Counted from the first letter of the stretch, positions 46,777 to 55,771 are shown. The stretch is DNA of 64,000 nucleotides from Sphingopyxis sp. USTB-05 (GCF_023822045.1 NZ_CP084712.1:1116001-1180000); one strand, 5' to 3'. Made by a program: numbers and translations. Notes: a model not told the origin generated them from the sequence alone.

Positions 46777-46792
46777 AGTTTTATTGCTAAGT
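46777..46792 (-). promoter_or_regulatory. weak MarR-type half operator
   Basis: On the minus strand it reads ACTTAGCAATAAAACT: one perfect half-site and a poor second half. It sits between the DMT transporter and the acyl-CoA dehydrogenase, the expected place. Confidence 0.35.
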
Positions 46793-46884
46793 ATATGGCG
46801 CGCTCCGATCGCCCCGGCCAACCTGTTACGCCAATCAGCTAGACCTGCGGAACGGTAGGTTGCAGGAAAGATGTGGGAGAGCAA

Positions 46885-46920
46885 ATGACGCATATATACA
46901 CCGCTGGGCCGGCGATCTGA
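46885..46920 (+). CDS. possible 11-residue leader peptide
   Basis: ATG at 46885, after a strong GGGAGAG, opens an 11-codon frame (MTHIYTAGPAI) whose TGA ends two bases before the acyl-CoA dehydrogenase ATG. That ATG has no Shine-Dalgarno of its own, so translational coupling through the leader is plausible. Confidence 0.4.
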   Translation: MTHIYTAGPAI

Positions 46921-46921
46921 C

Positions 46922-47944
46922 ATGGCCGAACTCGACCTGCCGCTTTCGGACGAGCAGCGGATGCTGCGGGGCAGCGTCCAGCGTTTCCTAGCCGATCATT
47001 CCCGTCCCGGCTGGCGCGAACTCTGTGAATCGCTTGGCCTTGCCGGTATCGCTCTGCCAGAAAGCGTTGGAGGATTTGGCGGGGGCCCGATCGATATTGC
47101 TGTCGTGATGGCCGAATTGGGGCCGGCGCTTGCGGGCGCCGACTGGCTTTCGCACGTCGCGGCAATCGTGCTGCTGGCGGGCGTCGTACCCGACCATCCG
47201 GCACTGGTTGAACTCGCGGCGGGTAGCCGCCGGATCGCGGTCGTCTGCACAGCCTCGACAGCGGCGATGCCGGTCGTCGATGGCGAGCTGGTCCGTGGCA
47301 GCGCGGCACTGGTTGCGGGCGCGGCCGAAGCCGACTTTCTCCTCCTCGCAAGCGACGAGGCGCTGCTGCTCATTTCCGCGGATGGTAACAAGGTTGAGCA
47401 GCGACATCGCATCATGCACGACGGCAGTGTCTCCGCCGACCTCGCCTTCACGCTCAAGCCGGGCGACGTCAGGCTGCTGGCGAGTGGTGAGGGCGCGCGC
47501 GCGTGGGCCGACTATGCGAACGACCTGATCCTCGCCGGCCGCTGCGCTGAGGCCGTTGGGCTGATGCAGCGGATGATCGCGGACAGCATAGACTATCTCG
47601 GCCAGCGCAAGCAGTTCGGCACTGCGATTGGCCGATTCCAGTCGCTACGCCACCGCGCCGCCGATATGCAACTCGCGGCGATGAAGGCTGCGGCGCTGAC
47701 CGAGGAAGCGATCCTTGCTGTCGATCGGGATCGCTCCGACCGCGCGCAGGCGGTCAGCGCGGCGTGCATCGAGGTCGGCGACGCGGTCCGCATCGTGGGC
47801 GAGAGCGCAGTCCAGATCCACGGCGCAATGGGGCTGACCGAGGAACTGAGCCTCGGCGGCCATTTCAAGCGCGCGCTTGCAATCGCGGCGGCATTCGGCC
47901 CGCGTGCCGGTCACTTCGAGCGCTTGGCTGGGGCGGCGGCTTAG
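46922..47944 (+). CDS. acyl-CoA dehydrogenase, small (split-type) subunit candidate
   Basis: This 340-residue protein has the ACAD layout: LPLSDEQRMLRGSVQRFLADH, QRKQFGTAIGRFQSLRHRAADM and QIHGAMGLTEELSLGGHFKRAL. The middle beta domain is poorly conserved and the chain is shorter than usual. Paired short ACADs that form alpha2-beta2 enzymes occur in steroid and ring side-chain degradation. The convergent ACAD gene may encode its partner. An 11-codon leader precedes it. Confidence 0.85.
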   Translation: MAELDLPLSDEQRMLRGSVQRFLADHSRPGWRELCESLGLAGIALPESVGGFGGGPIDIAVVMAELGPALAGADWLSHVAAIVLLAGVVPDHPALVELAAGSRRIAVVCTASTAAMPVVDGELVRGSAALVAGAAEADFLLLASDEALLLISADGNKVEQRHRIMHDGSVSADLAFTLKPGDVRLLASGEGARAWADYANDLILAGRCAEAVGLMQRMIADSIDYLGQRKQFGTAIGRFQSLRHRAADMQLAAMKAAALTEEAILAVDRDRSDRAQAVSAACIEVGDAVRIVGESAVQIHGAMGLTEELSLGGHFKRALAIAAAFGPRAGHFERLAGAAA

Positions 47945-49071
47945 CCGAGCAACTGACGCGCGATCAGGTCGCGCTGAATTTCGTTCGACCCGGCATAGAT
48001 GGTTGCCGCGCGGTCGTTGAGATAACGCGGCACCGCGACCGCCAGCTCTGCCGGCGTCTGCCCGTCGGCGTCGGCCCATGCGGCATGGCCCGCAACCTCG
48101 CATGCCAGCGTGTCGATACGCTGCGCGGTCTCGGTGCCGAGAATTTTCAGCGCCGATGCGTAAAGCGCGGCGCTGCCGTCGACGCCGCGCATTGCCTTCA
48201 TCTCAAGCGCCTGTAGCGCCTTCAGCGTTACCGACTCGCGGTCGAGCTGCGCGCGCAGCACCGGGTCGATGTCGTCGCGCGCGCGCAGGCGTTCGAGCCG
48301 CCCGATCAATCCCGGCGCATATTTGCCGCCGCGTTCGAAGGTGAGCAGATGCTTCGCGACCGACCAACCCTCATTTTCGCCGCCGAGCCGGTTCGCCTGC
48401 GGCACGCGGACTTTGTCGAAAAAGACCTGATTAAATTCGTGGTCGCCGGCTAGCGTGCGGATCGGCTCGACGGTGATGCCGGGCAAACCCATGTCGAGTA
48501 GCAGGAAGCTGATCCCCGCCTGCGGCTTACCCTCGTTCGACGTGCGCACCAGTGCGAACATGCGGTTCGCGAAATGCGCGTGGGTGGTCCAGATTTTGGA
48601 GCCGCTCAGAATATAGTCATCGCCATCGCGTGTTGCGCGCAGTTGCAGCGCTGCGAGGTCTGACCCAGCGCCGGGTTCCGAGAAGCCCTGGCACCAATAG
48701 TCCTCGCCCGAAAGGATGCGCGGCAGATAATGCGCGCGCTGTTCGGGGCTGCCGTAATGCATGATCACCGGCGCGACCATCTTGAGCCCCATCGGCGCAA
48801 GGTTAGGCGCCCCGGCCCCGGCACATTCGGCGGCGAAAATATAGCGTTCGGTCTCGCTCCATCCCGGACCACCGAACTCGGCCGGCCAGTCGGGCGCCGC
48901 CCAACCGCGCGCATGGAGGATGCGTTGCCATGGCAGCGAGATGTCGGGGTCGATAAAGACGCTCGTAGCACGCGCCGCGGCACGGCGAATGTCGTCGGGC
49001 AGATGTGCCGCGAGAAAGGTACGAAGCTCTTCGCGAAAAGCCGCCAGCGCCGGATCGTTCAGCATGTCCAT
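47941..49071 (-). CDS. acyl-CoA dehydrogenase
   Basis: This 376-residue ACAD contains YWCQGFSEPGAGSDLAALQLRA (FAD site), KIWTTHAHFANRMF and a C-terminal YAGSNEIQRDLIARQLLG. It introduces an alpha,beta double bond in an acyl-CoA. Its stop (TAA) shares TTAG with the convergent ACAD gene, and it lies 49 bases after the LuxR-type gene on the same strand, so it may be read with it. Confidence 0.9.
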   Translation of the reverse strand: MDMLNDPALAAFREELRTFLAAHLPDDIRRAAARATSVFIDPDISLPWQRILHARGWAAPDWPAEFGGPGWSETERYIFAAECAGAGAPNLAPMGLKMVAPVIMHYGSPEQRAHYLPRILSGEDYWCQGFSEPGAGSDLAALQLRATRDGDDYILSGSKIWTTHAHFANRMFALVRTSNEGKPQAGISFLLLDMGLPGITVEPIRTLAGDHEFNQVFFDKVRVPQANRLGGENEGWSVAKHLLTFERGGKYAPGLIGRLERLRARDDIDPVLRAQLDRESVTLKALQALEMKAMRGVDGSAALYASALKILGTETAQRIDTLACEVAGHAAWADADGQTPAELAVAVPRYLNDRAATIYAGSNEIQRDLIARQLLG

Positions 49072-49120
49072 GCGCCCGGTTTAGGGCCTCGTGCGACGCC
49101 CGGCCAAGCTGGCACCTGCA

Positions 49121-49870
49121 TCAGGCCGCGCGTGCGCCGACGAAGCCGAGCCCCGCCGCTATCTGGATCGACTGCGCGCGTCCCGTCGCGCCAAGCTTTC
49201 CGGCCGCGTTGCGCAGGTGAAAACGCACCGTAGATACCGAAAGCGAAAGGATGATCCCGATCTCGCCGTCGGTCTTTCCCGCCGCCGCCCAGCGCAGGCA
49301 TTGCACCTCACGCCGCGTCAACGTCTGCGGCACCGTAGCATTGCGAGGACGCCCGCGCGCCTCGTTATGTGTTGCCACCAATCTGACCGCCAGATTGTGC
49401 AAATGCCCCGCTTGTTCCGCGAAGATGGTTTCGACCCCGACGGGTTCGCGCGAGCACCAGAAAACGGCGCCGACCAGCCCGCGCGGCAGATGCACCGGCG
49501 CGATGATCGCTTCGCCGAAATTGGGGGTGTTGCGCGCCTGCGAGCAGTCGACCTCGTCGAGCAGATGCGTCGGGCGCCAAGTGCCGAGGCGGCCGTCGCT
49601 ATAATAGAAGGGCTCGGCGACGAGGCGGGCCGCAGTCAGGAAAGCGAGTTGCAGCGCCAGCTTTCGATCGCGCCAATAGGCATAGCTCGGGTCGATCCAG
49701 TGGAAGGTGGTTTCGGCGTAGGGATGGCCTTCGCTGTCGCTCATCGGTTCGGGATCGCCGAGGTCGGCCTGCGCCGCGACATAGGGGAGGCCGACTGCGT
49801 CGCCGGCGGCCTGCACCGCCGTGACCAGCGCGGGCATTTCCGCCCAGCATTCGGCCTTCTGATCGGTCAC
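49121..49870 (-). CDS. LuxR-type transcriptional regulator (solo)
   Basis: A GTG start after GGAGGGA gives 249 residues. The N-terminal sensor domain (FHWIDPSYAYWRDRKLALQ, EVDCSQARNTPNFGEAIIAPVHLPRG) resembles autoinducer-binding folds. The C-terminal GerE/LuxR helix-turn-helix is TLTRREVQCLRWAAAGKTDGEIGIILSLSVSTVRFHL. No LuxI-type synthase is nearby, so it probably senses a small metabolite. It diverges from a TonB receptor with a perfect palindrome between them. Confidence 0.87.
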   Translation of the reverse strand: MTDQKAECWAEMPALVTAVQAAGDAVGLPYVAAQADLGDPEPMSDSEGHPYAETTFHWIDPSYAYWRDRKLALQLAFLTAARLVAEPFYYSDGRLGTWRPTHLLDEVDCSQARNTPNFGEAIIAPVHLPRGLVGAVFWCSREPVGVETIFAEQAGHLHNLAVRLVATHNEARGRPRNATVPQTLTRREVQCLRWAAAGKTDGEIGIILSLSVSTVRFHLRNAAGKLGATGRAQSIQIAAGLGFVGARAA

Positions 49871-49890
49871 GCGCTCGTCCCTCCGTTATC

Positions 49891-49906
49891 CTGACACAGG
49901 TGTCAG
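49891..49906. promoter_or_regulatory. LuxR-type operator
   Basis: CTGACACAGGTGTCAG has perfect 7-bp arms around a two-base centre. It sits 20 bases before the LuxR gene start and about 100 before the divergent TonB receptor. Confidence 0.6.
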
Positions 49907-50009
49907 CTTGTCCGCCCGGCCGCAATCCTTTGTTCTGTCACGGTCCGGTTTCGCATGACGCTCGCACAAAGACGAGCCCGGCGGCAAGCCGTTTGAGGGA
50001 GGATGAGTG

Positions 50010-52460
50010 ATGAAGGCAATGCGTATTTTCCTGGCCGCAGGTTCGGCGATGGGCTTCGTGCTGGCGGTGCCCGCGTTCGCCGCCGAGGAAGCGCCTGCCG
50101 ATACGGTTGCCGCCGAAGGCGACATCATCGTCACCGCACAGCGCCGCGCCGAATCGATGAATGACGTCGGCATGGCGATCCAGGCCGTCGACGGCAAAAC
50201 GCTGGAGAATCTGCGCGTCACCGACATGCGCGACCTGACGACGGTGGCGCCGAGCTTCACCGTTTCGCAAAGCTATCAGGGCGTGCCGACCTATACGTTG
50301 CGCGGGATCGGCTTCAACACGATCAACCTGTCGGCGACATCGACCGTCGGGACATATGTCGACGAAGTCGCCTACGCCTATCCGATCATGAACACCGGCC
50401 CGGTGATGGATCTCGAACGCGTCGAGGTGCTCAAAGGCCCGCAAGGAACGCTCTATGGCCGCAACACGACCGCGGGCCTGATCAACTTCATCACCGCCAA
50501 GCCAACCGACAGTTTCGAAGGCAGCATCAAGGCCGACCTCGGTAATTACCAGACCTATAATGTCGACGGCTTCGTCTCGGGCCCGCTCGGTGAAGGCATA
50601 TCGGCGCGCATCGCGTTCCGCAGCGAGAATAGCGACAAGGGCTGGCAGGTCAGCAACAGCCGCGGCGAACGGCTCGGCGAGGTCGAGAAATATGGCGTCC
50701 GCGGCGCGCTCGCGATCGATCCCGCGCCCGGCGCGCATTTCGATTTGTCGGTTACTTATTGGCGCAACAAGTCGGACACCGTCGCGGGGCAGGGGATCGG
50801 CTTTACCCCCGCGACTAACCCGACGACGGGCACGAGCAACTCGCGCTTTTTCAATGCGCCGGGGCTCGCCACATATCTGGCGAATAATTTCCCGACGAAG
50901 GCGAGCCAGGCCGACTGGGCGCCAGAAGCGGGGCGCTCGGCCGATATCGGGACCGGGCTCGGCCTCGATGGCCCGCTCGCCGAAAACAACCGCTTCTGGG
51001 GTCTGAAGCTGCGCTGGGATCAAGATCTTGGCGACACGATGAAGCTGGTTTCGCTCACCAGTTACAATGACTTCAAGCGCAACGCTTTGTCGGATTGGAG
51101 CGGCGCCCCGTTCGAGATATTGCTTCAGAACACCGTCGGACGGATCAAGAGCTTCGCGCAGGAATTGCATGTCGAAGGCGAGACGGGCGCCGTGAACTGG
51201 CTCGTCGGGGGCTATTATGCGAACGACCGCATCCTCGATTCAAACCGCACCTTGCTTGGTCAAAATGCCAATGTCGGACTGATCCGCGCTGCGGGGGCAC
51301 CGCTGCTCGCCAGCCCGCTGTTCAACTCGGCCGGATACACGCCGCTGCAACTCAGTCAGGCCTTCCGCACCTATGAGGATATCGGCCGGATCCGCACCAC
51401 GACATGGAGCCTCTTTGCCAATGCCGATGCCGAATTGACCGAACAGCTGAAGCTGACCGTCGGCGTGCGCTATACCGAGGACAAGCAGCGCTACAATGGC
51501 TGCTCGCGCGACTTCAACGGCAATATGCTGCCGAACGTCAATGTCGTGAACCGCGCGCTCTATCTGCAAACTTATGGCGTGCTCGCGCCGCAGATCGCGC
51601 AGGGACAGTGCAACACCTTCGATCCCGCGACGGGAACCTTTGGCGAGGTGCGGTCGCTGCTCAAGGAAAATAATGTCGCTTGGCGTGTCGCGCTCGACTG
51701 GTCGCCGAACGACGACACCTTGCTCTACGCATCGGTCTCGCGCGGGTATAAATCGGGCACCACGCCGATTAACGCCGCGAACCTCGCGCGCCAGAATGCG
51801 CCGGTGAAGCAGGAAAAGCTGACCGCCTATGAAGTGGGCGTGAAGGCGACGCTCGCCGATCGCCTGGTGCAGGCCAATCTCTCGGCCTTTTATTATGATT
51901 ATGGCGACAAACAGATCAGCACCTATTTCGCCGATCCGATCTACACCGCGCTCTCGCGGCTCGACAATGTTCCCGATTCCAAGGCTTATGGCGTCGAGGG
52001 CGAATTGACGATCCGTCCGGCGACCGGGCTGACGCTCGCCGCCAATGCGCTGTATCTCAAGACGCGGATCAATGATTACAACGGCACCAATGCGGCGGGC
52101 CAGCCCGAGAATTTCGACGGCGCCGAGTTTATTTACAGCCCGAAGTTCCAGGGCAGTCTGACGCTCGCTTATGATACGCCGGTGAGCGATACGCTGAATC
52201 TCACCGGAGCCGTCAGCGCGCGTTATCAGAGCAAGTCGAACACCATCTTCGAGGATATCGATCTCTACAAGGTCGATGCGTATGGCACCGTCAATGCCAG
52301 CCTTGGCCTAAAAGACGAAAGCGGCTGGTCCGTGTCGCTGTGGGCGAAAAATCTGTTCGACAAATATTATTGGTCGGCGGTCGCCAGCAACGCCAATGTC
52401 GTCGTGCGTTTCGCCAATCAGCCGCGAACCTATGGCCTGACGCTGGGTTATGATTTCTGA
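50010..52460 (+). CDS. TonB-dependent receptor
   Basis: The ATG at 50010 after GAGGGAGGATGA gives 816 residues. A signal peptide ends about AFAAE. IIVTAQRRAESMNDVGMAIQAV is the TonB-box/plug entry, with RGIGFNT and RVEVLKGPQGTLYGRNTTAGLINFIT following. The barrel ends LTLGYDF. It is an organic-substrate type receptor, co-directional with an MpaB-family gene 14 bases on, and probably controlled by the divergent LuxR-type protein. Confidence 0.92.
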   Translation: MKAMRIFLAAGSAMGFVLAVPAFAAEEAPADTVAAEGDIIVTAQRRAESMNDVGMAIQAVDGKTLENLRVTDMRDLTTVAPSFTVSQSYQGVPTYTLRGIGFNTINLSATSTVGTYVDEVAYAYPIMNTGPVMDLERVEVLKGPQGTLYGRNTTAGLINFITAKPTDSFEGSIKADLGNYQTYNVDGFVSGPLGEGISARIAFRSENSDKGWQVSNSRGERLGEVEKYGVRGALAIDPAPGAHFDLSVTYWRNKSDTVAGQGIGFTPATNPTTGTSNSRFFNAPGLATYLANNFPTKASQADWAPEAGRSADIGTGLGLDGPLAENNRFWGLKLRWDQDLGDTMKLVSLTSYNDFKRNALSDWSGAPFEILLQNTVGRIKSFAQELHVEGETGAVNWLVGGYYANDRILDSNRTLLGQNANVGLIRAAGAPLLASPLFNSAGYTPLQLSQAFRTYEDIGRIRTTTWSLFANADAELTEQLKLTVGVRYTEDKQRYNGCSRDFNGNMLPNVNVVNRALYLQTYGVLAPQIAQGQCNTFDPATGTFGEVRSLLKENNVAWRVALDWSPNDDTLLYASVSRGYKSGTTPINAANLARQNAPVKQEKLTAYEVGVKATLADRLVQANLSAFYYDYGDKQISTYFADPIYTALSRLDNVPDSKAYGVEGELTIRPATGLTLAANALYLKTRINDYNGTNAAGQPENFDGAEFIYSPKFQGSLTLAYDTPVSDTLNLTGAVSARYQSKSNTIFEDIDLYKVDAYGTVNASLGLKDESGWSVSLWAKNLFDKYYWSAVASNANVVVRFANQPRTYGLTLGYDF

Positions 52461-52474
52461 AGGAGGCGATAAGC

Positions 52475-53374
52475 GTGGTGCGTCCGCCGATGCAGGATGA
52501 ATATCTGGGGACGGCGATTGATTTCGCCGCCCCCATCGGCGAGCCCGCGTTGCTCGCCCCCGATAGCGTCCAGTGGCGCGTCTATAAAAACCCGATTGCG
52601 CTCGGCATCGGGGGGATCGCGGCGGTGCTGCTCGAATTTGCCGAGCCGCGCATCCGGTCGGGGGTTTGGGATCATTCGACGTACAAGGTCGACCCGATCG
52701 GCCGCTCGCGGCGGACCGGGCTCGTCGCGATGCTCGCCTGCTACGGTCCCGCAAGCAACGCCAAGGCGGTGATTGGGCAGGTCAACCGCCTGCACGGCAA
52801 GGTGAAGGGCGAAACGCCCGCGGGCGACAAATATCGTGCGCTCGACCCCGTGCTGCTCGACTGGGTTGCGGCGACCGCCTCTTATGGTTTTCTGATGGCC
52901 TATGATCGCTTCGTCCATCGGATCAGCGATGCCGACAAGGACCGCTTCATGCGCGATGGCGATGCGATCGGGCGCGAGTTTGGCACACGGCATACGCCGC
53001 CTACCGTGGGCGCGTTCATGGCGATGATGGACGATCTGGAACCGCGCTTCGAACCGCATCCGATCATCTTCGAATTTCTCGATATCATCCAGTCGGGCCG
53101 CGCTGCGCCGGGCGTTCCGCGCTTCCTGCATCGCGCGATTGCGCGCGCGTCGGTTTCGCTGTTGCCCGGCCATATAAGGGCGCGGCTCGACCTGGGGTCG
53201 AAGTTCGATCTAACGCGGTTCGACCGCTATGCGCTGCGGCTTGCCGGACGGCTGGCCGACCGCCATGTCGATCGCAAAGCGCCGCATTGCAAAGCAAGCG
53301 TGCGGATGGGCCTGCCGCATGACTTTCTGTTCAAATCAGCCGCCGAGCAAAAGCGCCTGTTGGCGGCGGTCTAG
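52475..53374 (+). CDS. MpaB-family (DUF2236) oxygenase-like protein
   Basis: The GTG at 52475 after AGGAGG gives 299 residues. GGIAAVLLEFAEPRIRSGVWDHSTY, RTGLVAMLACYG and WVAATASYGFLMAYDRFVHRIS match the all-helical MpaB/latex-clearing-protein family, several members of which use heme to cleave C-C double bonds with O2. No signal peptide is seen. An oxidative cleavage of the compound taken up by the preceding receptor is possible. Confidence 0.8.
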   Translation: MVRPPMQDEYLGTAIDFAAPIGEPALLAPDSVQWRVYKNPIALGIGGIAAVLLEFAEPRIRSGVWDHSTYKVDPIGRSRRTGLVAMLACYGPASNAKAVIGQVNRLHGKVKGETPAGDKYRALDPVLLDWVAATASYGFLMAYDRFVHRISDADKDRFMRDGDAIGREFGTRHTPPTVGAFMAMMDDLEPRFEPHPIIFEFLDIIQSGRAAPGVPRFLHRAIARASVSLLPGHIRARLDLGSKFDLTRFDRYALRLAGRLADRHVDRKAPHCKASVRMGLPHDFLFKSAAEQKRLLAAV

Positions 53375-55074
53375 GAGCAGCGGTTCCAGCCCGCACCGCG
53401 CACCGCACGGCCCGGCGTCGCGCCGCTATGCTCGCCATCTTTCAGAACCGCGACGCCATTGACGAACACATCGCGCATCCCGACCGAATATTGGTGCGGC
53501 TTCTCGAAGGTCGAACGGTCGCCGATCGTCGCGGGGTCAAAGACGACGACATCGGCGTAGTAGCCGGGCTTGAGCGCGCCGCGATCCTTGATGCCGAGAT
53601 TGGTCGCGGGAAGCGTGGTGAGCCGGTAGACTGCCTGTTCGAGCGAAATCAGCTTCTCGTCACGAACATAGCGACCGAGCAAGCGCGAGAAATTGCCGTA
53701 GGTGCGCGGGTGCGCGCCCGATTTCAGGAATACGCCCTCGGTCGACTGCGACGCGGCGTCCGATCCAAAGCTCATCCAGGGAAGCTGGATCTGCTTGCGG
53801 ACATTATCCTCGGACATCAGGAAATAGACGGTGCCGACGCGCGAGCCATCCTCGACGACGAGGTCCATGGCGACTTCCTCGGCCGGCTTTCCGCGCATTG
53901 CCGCGACTTCGGCAAGCGTCTTGCCGGTCAGCGGCTTGAGCGCGTCGCTCTTGAAGCCCGACAGGATCATCTTGTCGGCGCCCGCACCGAAATAGAGATT
54001 TTCCCAGTCGCTGCCCGGCTGCTTCATCTCGGCGGCAACGCGCGCGCGGATGGCGGGGTCCTTGAGCCGCTTGATCCATTCTTCCAGCCCGCCCGCCTGC
54101 ACCCAGGTTGGCATCGCGGCGTCGAGCCCAGTCGCGCCCGCAGTATAGGTGTACATGTCGGTCGTGATCTTCAGCCCTTGGGCGCGCGCGTCCTCGATCT
54201 TCTTCACGATCGTGTCGAGCTTGCCCCAATTGCTGCGTCCGGCCATTTTGAGGTGATAGATTTCGGCGGGAGCGCCCGATCGGCGCGATATTTCGATCAA
54301 CTCGTCGACGGCCTCCTCGATCCGGTCGCCTTCCGAACGCATATGGCTGATATACATGCCGCCGCATTTCGCGGCTTCGCTCGTCAGCGCGACAAGCTCG
54401 TCGGTTTCGGCGTAGGAGCCTGGGGCATAGATGATCGAGCTGCCGACCCCCATCGCGCCTTCGTTCATCGCCTGCTTCACGAGCGCACGCATTCGCGCCA
54501 GTTGGTCGGGATTAGGGTCGACATCGCCTTCGCCCAGTTCGTGGACGCGCACCGTCGCGGCGCCGATGAAGCTCGCGACATTGGTCGAAACGCCGCGCTT
54601 TTCGAGGTAGGTCAGATATTCGCCGAGCGTCGTCCACTCGATCGGAAATTTGATGTCGCCCTGCCGCTCGGTCTCTTGGCGTTTCATCGTCGCGTTCACC
54701 GGACCCATCGACCAGCCTTCGCCCATGACCTCCAGCGTCACGCCCTGGCGGATGTCGCTCTGGCTCTTCGGGTCCGCAATCAGCGACTCGGTCGCCCAGC
54801 TCAGCATGTTGATGAAGCCCGGCGCGACCGCCATGCCCTTTGCCGCGACTTCGGTCTTTGCCGTTCCATCGACTTTGCCGACCGCGACGATACGGTCGTT
54901 CTTGATCGCGACATCGCCGACGACCGGCGCCTTGCCCGATCCGTCGTAAATCGTTCCGCCGCGGATAATCAGATCATACGCGGGCGCCGCGGTTTTCGCG
55001 GCGACCGATGCAGAGAGCAGCATCGAACTGCACAGCAGCATCAGGGAAGGGGCGAACGACCGACGCAATGCCAT
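53371..55074 (-). CDS. N-acyl-D-amino-acid deacylase-like amidohydrolase, altered metal site
   Basis: This 567-residue exported protein (signal peptide about 1-26) follows D-aminoacylase order: YDLIIRGGTIYDGSG, YISHMRSEGDRI, EIYHLKMAG, WMSFGSDAAS and the C-terminal LKPGYYADVVVFDP. The metal motif after PGFI, normally DxHxH, reads NMLSW (89-93), so the two histidines are Leu91 and Trp93. The remaining ligands suggest a one-metal site. It lies 22 bases after the XRE-cupin regulator and interlocks stops (CTAG) with the MpaB gene. Substrate likely an N-acylated D-amino acid or peptide, if active. Confidence 0.85.
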   Translation of the reverse strand: MALRRSFAPSLMLLCSSMLLSASVAAKTAAPAYDLIIRGGTIYDGSGKAPVVGDVAIKNDRIVAVGKVDGTAKTEVAAKGMAVAPGFINMLSWATESLIADPKSQSDIRQGVTLEVMGEGWSMGPVNATMKRQETERQGDIKFPIEWTTLGEYLTYLEKRGVSTNVASFIGAATVRVHELGEGDVDPNPDQLARMRALVKQAMNEGAMGVGSSIIYAPGSYAETDELVALTSEAAKCGGMYISHMRSEGDRIEEAVDELIEISRRSGAPAEIYHLKMAGRSNWGKLDTIVKKIEDARAQGLKITTDMYTYTAGATGLDAAMPTWVQAGGLEEWIKRLKDPAIRARVAAEMKQPGSDWENLYFGAGADKMILSGFKSDALKPLTGKTLAEVAAMRGKPAEEVAMDLVVEDGSRVGTVYFLMSEDNVRKQIQLPWMSFGSDAASQSTEGVFLKSGAHPRTYGNFSRLLGRYVRDEKLISLEQAVYRLTTLPATNLGIKDRGALKPGYYADVVVFDPATIGDRSTFEKPHQYSVGMRDVFVNGVAVLKDGEHSGATPGRAVRGAGWNRCS

Positions 55075-55096
55075 CTGTTTCTCCGCGAATGTGGTT

Positions 55097-55732
55097 TCAG
55101 CCGTGCAGGCTCATCAAGCTGTCCATCAGCCCGTCGTCGGCGCTCGAACAGACGCCGAGCACCAACGCCTCCTCAAATCCCTCTGCGACGACATAGGCGT
55201 GGCCCATCGACGAATCGATGTAGATGCCCTGGCCGACCTCCAGCGTGACGGGGTCGTAGAATTCGCTGTGCACCTCGATCCGGCCTTCGAGGACGTAGAT
55301 GAACTCTTCGCCCTGATGATGGACGAGTTCGCCGAATTCGCGCGCGCTGTGGGCGCGGATGCGCGTGATGATCGGGATCATCCGCTTTTGTCGCAAATCG
55401 GTGCAGAGATAATGATAATCGTAATTGTCGGTCGTCACGCGCGCCGCGCGCTCGATCGTCCCGATGCTTCGGCGCCCCGTCACGCGCGGCGTCATGTCCT
55501 CTTCGTCCTCGGCGAACAGGTCGGACATGCGGAGGTTCAGCCGCTGGCTTAGCTGCTGCAATTTGTCATAGCTCAACGTCAGCCGGTCATGTTCGACCTT
55601 CGACAGCGTCGATACCGGGATCCCCGATTTCGCGCTCATTTCCTTGAGCGTCCAGCCGTTCCGGCCCCTTATACCCTTCATCACCGCGCCTAGCGTCGGC
55701 GGGGTTGCCCCATCCGCCATCAATTTTTCCAT
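55097..55732 (-). CDS. XRE-family regulator with C-terminal cupin
   Basis: This 211-residue protein has a lambda-repressor-like helix-turn-helix (WTLKEMSAKSGIPVSTLSKVEHDRLTLSYDKL, about 26-60) and a cupin sensor domain (HHQGEEFIYVLEGRIEVHSEF ... VGQGIYIDSSMGHAYV). This architecture commonly controls amino-acid or peptide catabolism. The ATG at 55732 has no Shine-Dalgarno; the ATG four codons later has GGAA and may be the true start. It lies next to a promoter/operator copy that recurs at 58871. Confidence 0.88.
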   Translation of the reverse strand: MEKLMADGATPPTLGAVMKGIRGRNGWTLKEMSAKSGIPVSTLSKVEHDRLTLSYDKLQQLSQRLNLRMSDLFAEDEEDMTPRVTGRRSIGTIERAARVTTDNYDYHYLCTDLRQKRMIPIITRIRAHSAREFGELVHHQGEEFIYVLEGRIEVHSEFYDPVTLEVGQGIYIDSSMGHAYVVAEGFEEALVLGVCSSADDGLMDSLMSLHG

Positions 55733-55739
55733 TCCATAT

Positions 55740-55771
55740 TTGACAATTTTCTAATCAGGATCATTATGTCC
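55740..55771 (+). promoter_or_regulatory. promoter/operator copy 1 of the D-amino-acid cluster
   Basis: TTGACAATTTTCT followed by AATCAGGA and CATTAT looks like a -35 box (TTGACA) with a 17-base spacer and a weak -10. The first 21 bases recur at 58871 with three changes. It stands between the XRE regulator and the serine hydrolase. Confidence 0.6.
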
